DNA from: JBOGFC01 sp050742155 | Lineage (GTDB): Bacteria; Actinomycetota; Acidimicrobiia; Spongiisociales; JALYHC01 | Length of the DNA: 7,053 bases | Assembly: GCA_050742155.1 (NCBI GenBank) | Contig: JBOGFC010000014.1 | Coordinates: 1 to 7,053, forward strand | Direction of reading: 5' to 3' | Shown: one piece after another, positions 5,089-7,053 of the stretch | Numbering within the stretch: position 1 is the first letter of the stretch | How the letters are laid out: each line of letters begins with the position of its first letter | Made by a program: the position numbers and the translations under genes | The notes under the pieces: generated by a model | Told to the model about the DNA's origin: nothing | The model's database searches: none | What the model saw: only the letters and a program-made list of their open reading frames with translations

Positions 5089-5921
5089 TGCGGGGAGCCG
5101 CGGCAACCTTGCGGGCCGAGCTGATCGGGCTCGGGGGGGTCATGGAGCGCAACGTCTACCTCACCAAGCGCTACATCTGGTGGGATGTCGCCTTCTTCGT
5201 CTGGACGGTGGCCAACACCCTCACCATCGTCTTCATCGCCAAGGGGATCGAGGCGGCCGGAGGCCAGATCGACGTCAACCGGGCTACCACCATCCTCCTG
5301 ATCGGGGCGGTCATCTGGGCCTACCTGGGCATCATCTTCGAGTTCCTCACCGAGACGGTGGCCTGGGAGCGTTGGGAGGGAACCATCGAGTACACCTTCA
5401 TGGCGCCTCTCTCCCGGCCCACCCACCTGGCCGGCATGGGCCTCTTCGCCATCGCCTACGGGCTGGTGCGGGCGGCCCTCCTCTTCGTGGCGGTGGCCTT
5501 CTTCTTCGACCTCTCCATGCCCCGGGCCGACTTCGTGGCCGCCCTGGTGGTGCTGGTGGTGGCCTCGGTCTCGTTCATCGGGATCGGGATGATGACCGCC
5601 GTCCTCCCGCTCATCTCGCCGGAGAAGGGCACCCAGCTCGGTTTCATCGCCCAGGGGGTGCTGCTGGTGGTCTCCGGCGTCTACTACCCGGTGGAGGTGC
5701 TGCCGGGCTGGATGCAGCGAATCGCCACGATCTCGCCGGCCACGTACGCCCTGGACGGGATCCGCGACGCCATCCTGGAAGGCGACGGGATCGGGGCCAT
5801 GGGGGACGAGATCTGGCCGCTGGTCGTGATCGGGATCATCTCCATCCCGCTGGGGCTGGAGATCTTCCGCCGCGGCGAGCGCTACGCCAAGCAGCACGGC
5901 AAGCTGAAGCGCTCGGGGTGA
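5088..5921 (+). CDS. ABC-2 type exporter permease
   Basis: Membrane partner of the preceding ATPase, 277 residues. Six hydrophobic segments are visible at about 33-53, 68-88, 115-140, 148-172, 183-201 and 243-260, the usual ABC-2 (ABC2_membrane) topology. The cytoplasmic coupling region EGTIEYTFMAPLSR (97-110) follows the second helix, and SGVYYPVEVLPGW (196-208) with ISPATYALDGIRDAIL (215-230) is the characteristic late ABC-2 motif. The ATG at 5088-5090 overlaps the TGA of the ATPase (TGATG), so the genes are translationally coupled; AAGGAG at 5072-5077 lies 10 nt before. GTG 5085 is a possible alternative start adding one residue. The C-terminus is short and basic (KQHGKLKR), facing the cytoplasm. 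Full length for the family and no defects seen. Substrate not predictable. Confidence 0.92.
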   Translation: MRGAAATLRAELIGLGGVMERNVYLTKRYIWWDVAFFVWTVANTLTIVFIAKGIEAAGGQIDVNRATTILLIGAVIWAYLGIIFEFLTETVAWERWEGTIEYTFMAPLSRPTHLAGMGLFAIAYGLVRAALLFVAVAFFFDLSMPRADFVAALVVLVVASVSFIGIGMMTAVLPLISPEKGTQLGFIAQGVLLVVSGVYYPVEVLPGWMQRIATISPATYALDGIRDAILEGDGIGAMGDEIWPLVVIGIISIPLGLEIFRRGERYAKQHGKLKRSG

Positions 5922-5923
5922 GA

Positions 5924-5996
5924 GCCGGGTGTCGGACTCGAACCGACGGCCTGCTCATTACAAGTGAGCTGCTCTACCTAGCTGAGCTAACCCGGC
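5924..5996 (-). tRNA. tRNA-Thr (anticodon TGT)
   Basis: A 73-nt cloverleaf reads on the minus strand from 5996 to 5924. The acceptor stem GCCGGGT pairs with ACCCGGC. The D arm is GCTC...GAGC, and the anticodon stem GCTCA/TGAGC encloses the loop CTTGTAA, giving anticodon TGT, which reads ACA threonine codons. The T arm GTCGG-TTCGAGT-CCGAC is canonical. The terminal CCA is not encoded. The 3' end lies two bases from the permease stop codon of the opposite strand, and the 5' end 36 nt from the rlmB stop on the same strand. No separate promoter stands out in that gap, so it may be co-transcribed with cysS-rlmB and processed. Confidence 0.97.
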
Positions 5997-6032
5997 CTGC
6001 CCGTTTTCCCACCTGCTCGGAGGGGAAGGGTT

Positions 6033-6773
6033 CTAGGTTACCGTGCCCCGCACCCTGGCCAGCTCGTAGAGGGCCAGGGCGGCCGCCACCGAGGCGTTGA
6101 GGCTCTCCACCGGACCCGCCAGGGGAATGCTGGCCCGGACGTCCAGGCGCTCCTCGACCAGGCGTCCGAGCCCTTTGCCCTCGCCGCCCACCACCAGGGC
6201 CACCGGTTCGGCCAGCAGGTCCAGGCCGAAGAGGGACCGGTCCCCGCCGGCGGCCAGGCCCACCAGCCACAAGCCCAGCTCGCGGAGCTTTCGCAGCGCT
6301 TGGTCGATCGAAGACACCGTGGCCACCGACAGGTGCTCGAGCGCCCCGGCGGCAGCCTTGAAGGCGGTGGGGCCAAGCGGGGCGGCCCGCCGGGAGGGCA
6401 CCACCAGCCCGCCCACCCCGGCGGCCAGGGCAGAGCGGGCGATGGCCCCGACGTTGTGAGGGTCCTCCAGGTGGTCGAGCACCACCACCGCCGGGGGATC
6501 GGTGGCACCGGCCGCCTGCTCCAGGCCGACGGTGGGAATGGGGCGGGCGGCGGCCATCACCCCCTGAGGAGAAGTGGTGGTGGCCAGCGTGACGAGATCA
6601 GAAACCACCTTCAGGCTCACCCCTCGTCGGCGACACTCCTCGACCAGGCGAGCCACCTCCGGGTGGTCGAGACGACCTCGCTCCACGGTGAGCTCTTCGA
6701 CACGCCCGGCCGCCAGCGCCGCCGCCACGGCGTGGAGCCCCTCGATCCTATCCCCGATGCCAGCGAGGGCCAT
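6033..6773 (-). CDS. rlmB: SpoU/TrmH-family 23S rRNA (guanosine-2'-O)-methyltransferase, RlmB-like
   Basis: Predicted S-adenosylmethionine-dependent 2'-O-methyltransferase of the SPOUT superfamily, acting on 23S rRNA (G2251 in E. coli numbering, if a true RlmB). The 246-residue length is typical. The N-terminal substrate-binding part starts with GIGDRIEGLHAV (5-16) and includes TTSPQGVMA (66-74). Motif 1 is VVVLDHLEDPHNVGAIARSA (96-115) with conserved Asn107 and Arg113. Motif 2 is VVGGEGKGL (194-202), and motif 3 is IPLAGPVESLNASVA (216-230) with SLN as the knot's catalytic loop. The usual SAGA stretch reads AAAGALE (140-146). ATG 6771-6773 is preferred: GGAGG lies 9 nt upstream and the IEGLHAV homology begins at once. 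It overlaps the end of cysS by 26 bp, so the two are very probably translationally coupled. Confidence 0.92.
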   Translation of the reverse strand: MALAGIGDRIEGLHAVAAALAAGRVEELTVERGRLDHPEVARLVEECRRRGVSLKVVSDLVTLATTTSPQGVMAAARPIPTVGLEQAAGATDPPAVVVLDHLEDPHNVGAIARSALAAGVGGLVVPSRRAAPLGPTAFKAAAGALEHLSVATVSSIDQALRKLRELGLWLVGLAAGGDRSLFGLDLLAEPVALVVGGEGKGLGRLVEERLDVRASIPLAGPVESLNASVAAALALYELARVRGTVT

Positions 6774-7053
6774 CGGGGGTATCCTCCAGCACGATGCCCA
6801 CCTCGGCCAACCGCCTGCGCAGGTGGTCGGCCATCGCCCACTCCTCCCGGCGACGGGCCTGCTCTCGCCGCTCCACGAGGGCCGCCAGTATCTGCTCCGG
6901 GTGGCCATCGGCGTCGATCCCCAACTCCCCAGCCAGGCCGGCCAGGGCGCCGGCCAGCCGAGTCAGCTCGAGCTCGGGAGGCTCCAGGCCGAGCACCGTC
7001 ACCATCTCGTCGAAGGCCACCACCCAGGCCCCGGCTTCCTCGCCGGCGTCCAG
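6748..7053 (-). CDS. cysS: Cysteinyl-tRNA synthetase, C-terminal part (5' end beyond window)
   Basis: The last 101 residues of a class I cysteinyl-tRNA synthetase, open to the right window edge and ending at TAG (6748-6750). The visible part is the end of the helical DALR-type domain (FDEMVTVLGLEPPELE) and the C-terminal helical segment. The family signature ALVERREQARRREEWAMADH then LRRRLAEVGIVLEDTPDGPRW closes the protein. The catalytic HIGH and KMSKS motifs are upstream, outside the window. The enzyme charges tRNA(Cys) in the cytoplasm. The mycothiol ligase MshC is a paralogue in actinobacteria, but the typical CysS ending LEDTPDGPRW and the following rlmB gene favour cysS. Confidence 0.9.
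   Translation of the reverse strand: MDAGEEAGAWVVAFDEMVTVLGLEPPELELTRLAGALAGLAGELGIDADGHPEQILAALVERREQARRREEWAMADHLRRRLAEVGIVLEDTPDGPRWHRG

Noticed and set aside
4964..6100. 378-codon plus-strand frame covering the permease and the tRNA
   Set aside because: It reads through a tRNA gene and has His/Arg/Gly-rich shadow composition; the permease frame has six membrane helices and ABC-2 motifs.
6748..7053. mshC (mycothiol ligase) instead of cysS
   Set aside because: The C-terminal signature and the overlapping rlmB gene fit CysS better, though the catalytic domain is outside the window.

Overview
The window is high-GC DNA from what is most likely an actinobacterium (Actinomycetota). This rests on a DUF3263 gene next to a LytR_C-domain gene (a pairing I recall from actinobacterial genomes, including Rv0430-Rv0431 of Mycobacterium tuberculosis), a cysS-rlmB gene pair, GTG start use and strong codon-position GC bias. 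The class cannot be fixed by eye. The G/C-rich interspersed repeats resemble those of uncultured Acidimicrobiia-like genomes, but that is only a guess.

Layout, left to right. Positions 1-303 hold G/C-rich interspersed repeats. The 3' end of a minus-strand AlaX-type alanyl-tRNA editing protein (157-1008) runs into them, so its last ~48 residues are repeat-derived. Divergent from it is a plus-strand lipoprotein of the branched-chain amino acid-binding type (1067-2203), with no permease or ATPase genes beside it. It ends tail-to-tail with a minus-strand three-gene cluster, separated by a small G/C hairpin. In transcription order the cluster is a DUF3263 protein (4152-3781), a membrane-anchored Thr-rich LytR_C (VirR-like) protein (3770-3207) and a multi-pass membrane protein with a beta-rich C-terminal domain (3190-2270). 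Gaps of 10 and 16 nt indicate an operon, probably concerned with the cell envelope.

Divergent from that operon, across a short shared intergenic region, is a two-gene ABC-2 exporter: ATPase 4240-5088 and permease 5088-5921, with stop and start overlapping. Two bases after the permease stop lies the 3' end of a minus-strand tRNA-Thr(UGU) (5924-5996). Upstream of the tRNA on the same strand are rlmB (6773-6033) and the 3' part of cysS (7053-6748, cut by the window edge), which overlap by 26 bp. cysS, rlmB, the tRNA and the alaX-like gene all serve translation: charging, ribosomal RNA methylation, decoding and removal of mischarged alanine.

I see no phage, transposase, CRISPR array, toxin-antitoxin or defence genes. 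The most noteworthy items are the repeat-extended AlaX with a substituted zinc-site cysteine, the DUF3263/LytR_C/membrane-protein operon facing an ABC exporter, and a possible leaderless start for the lipoprotein.
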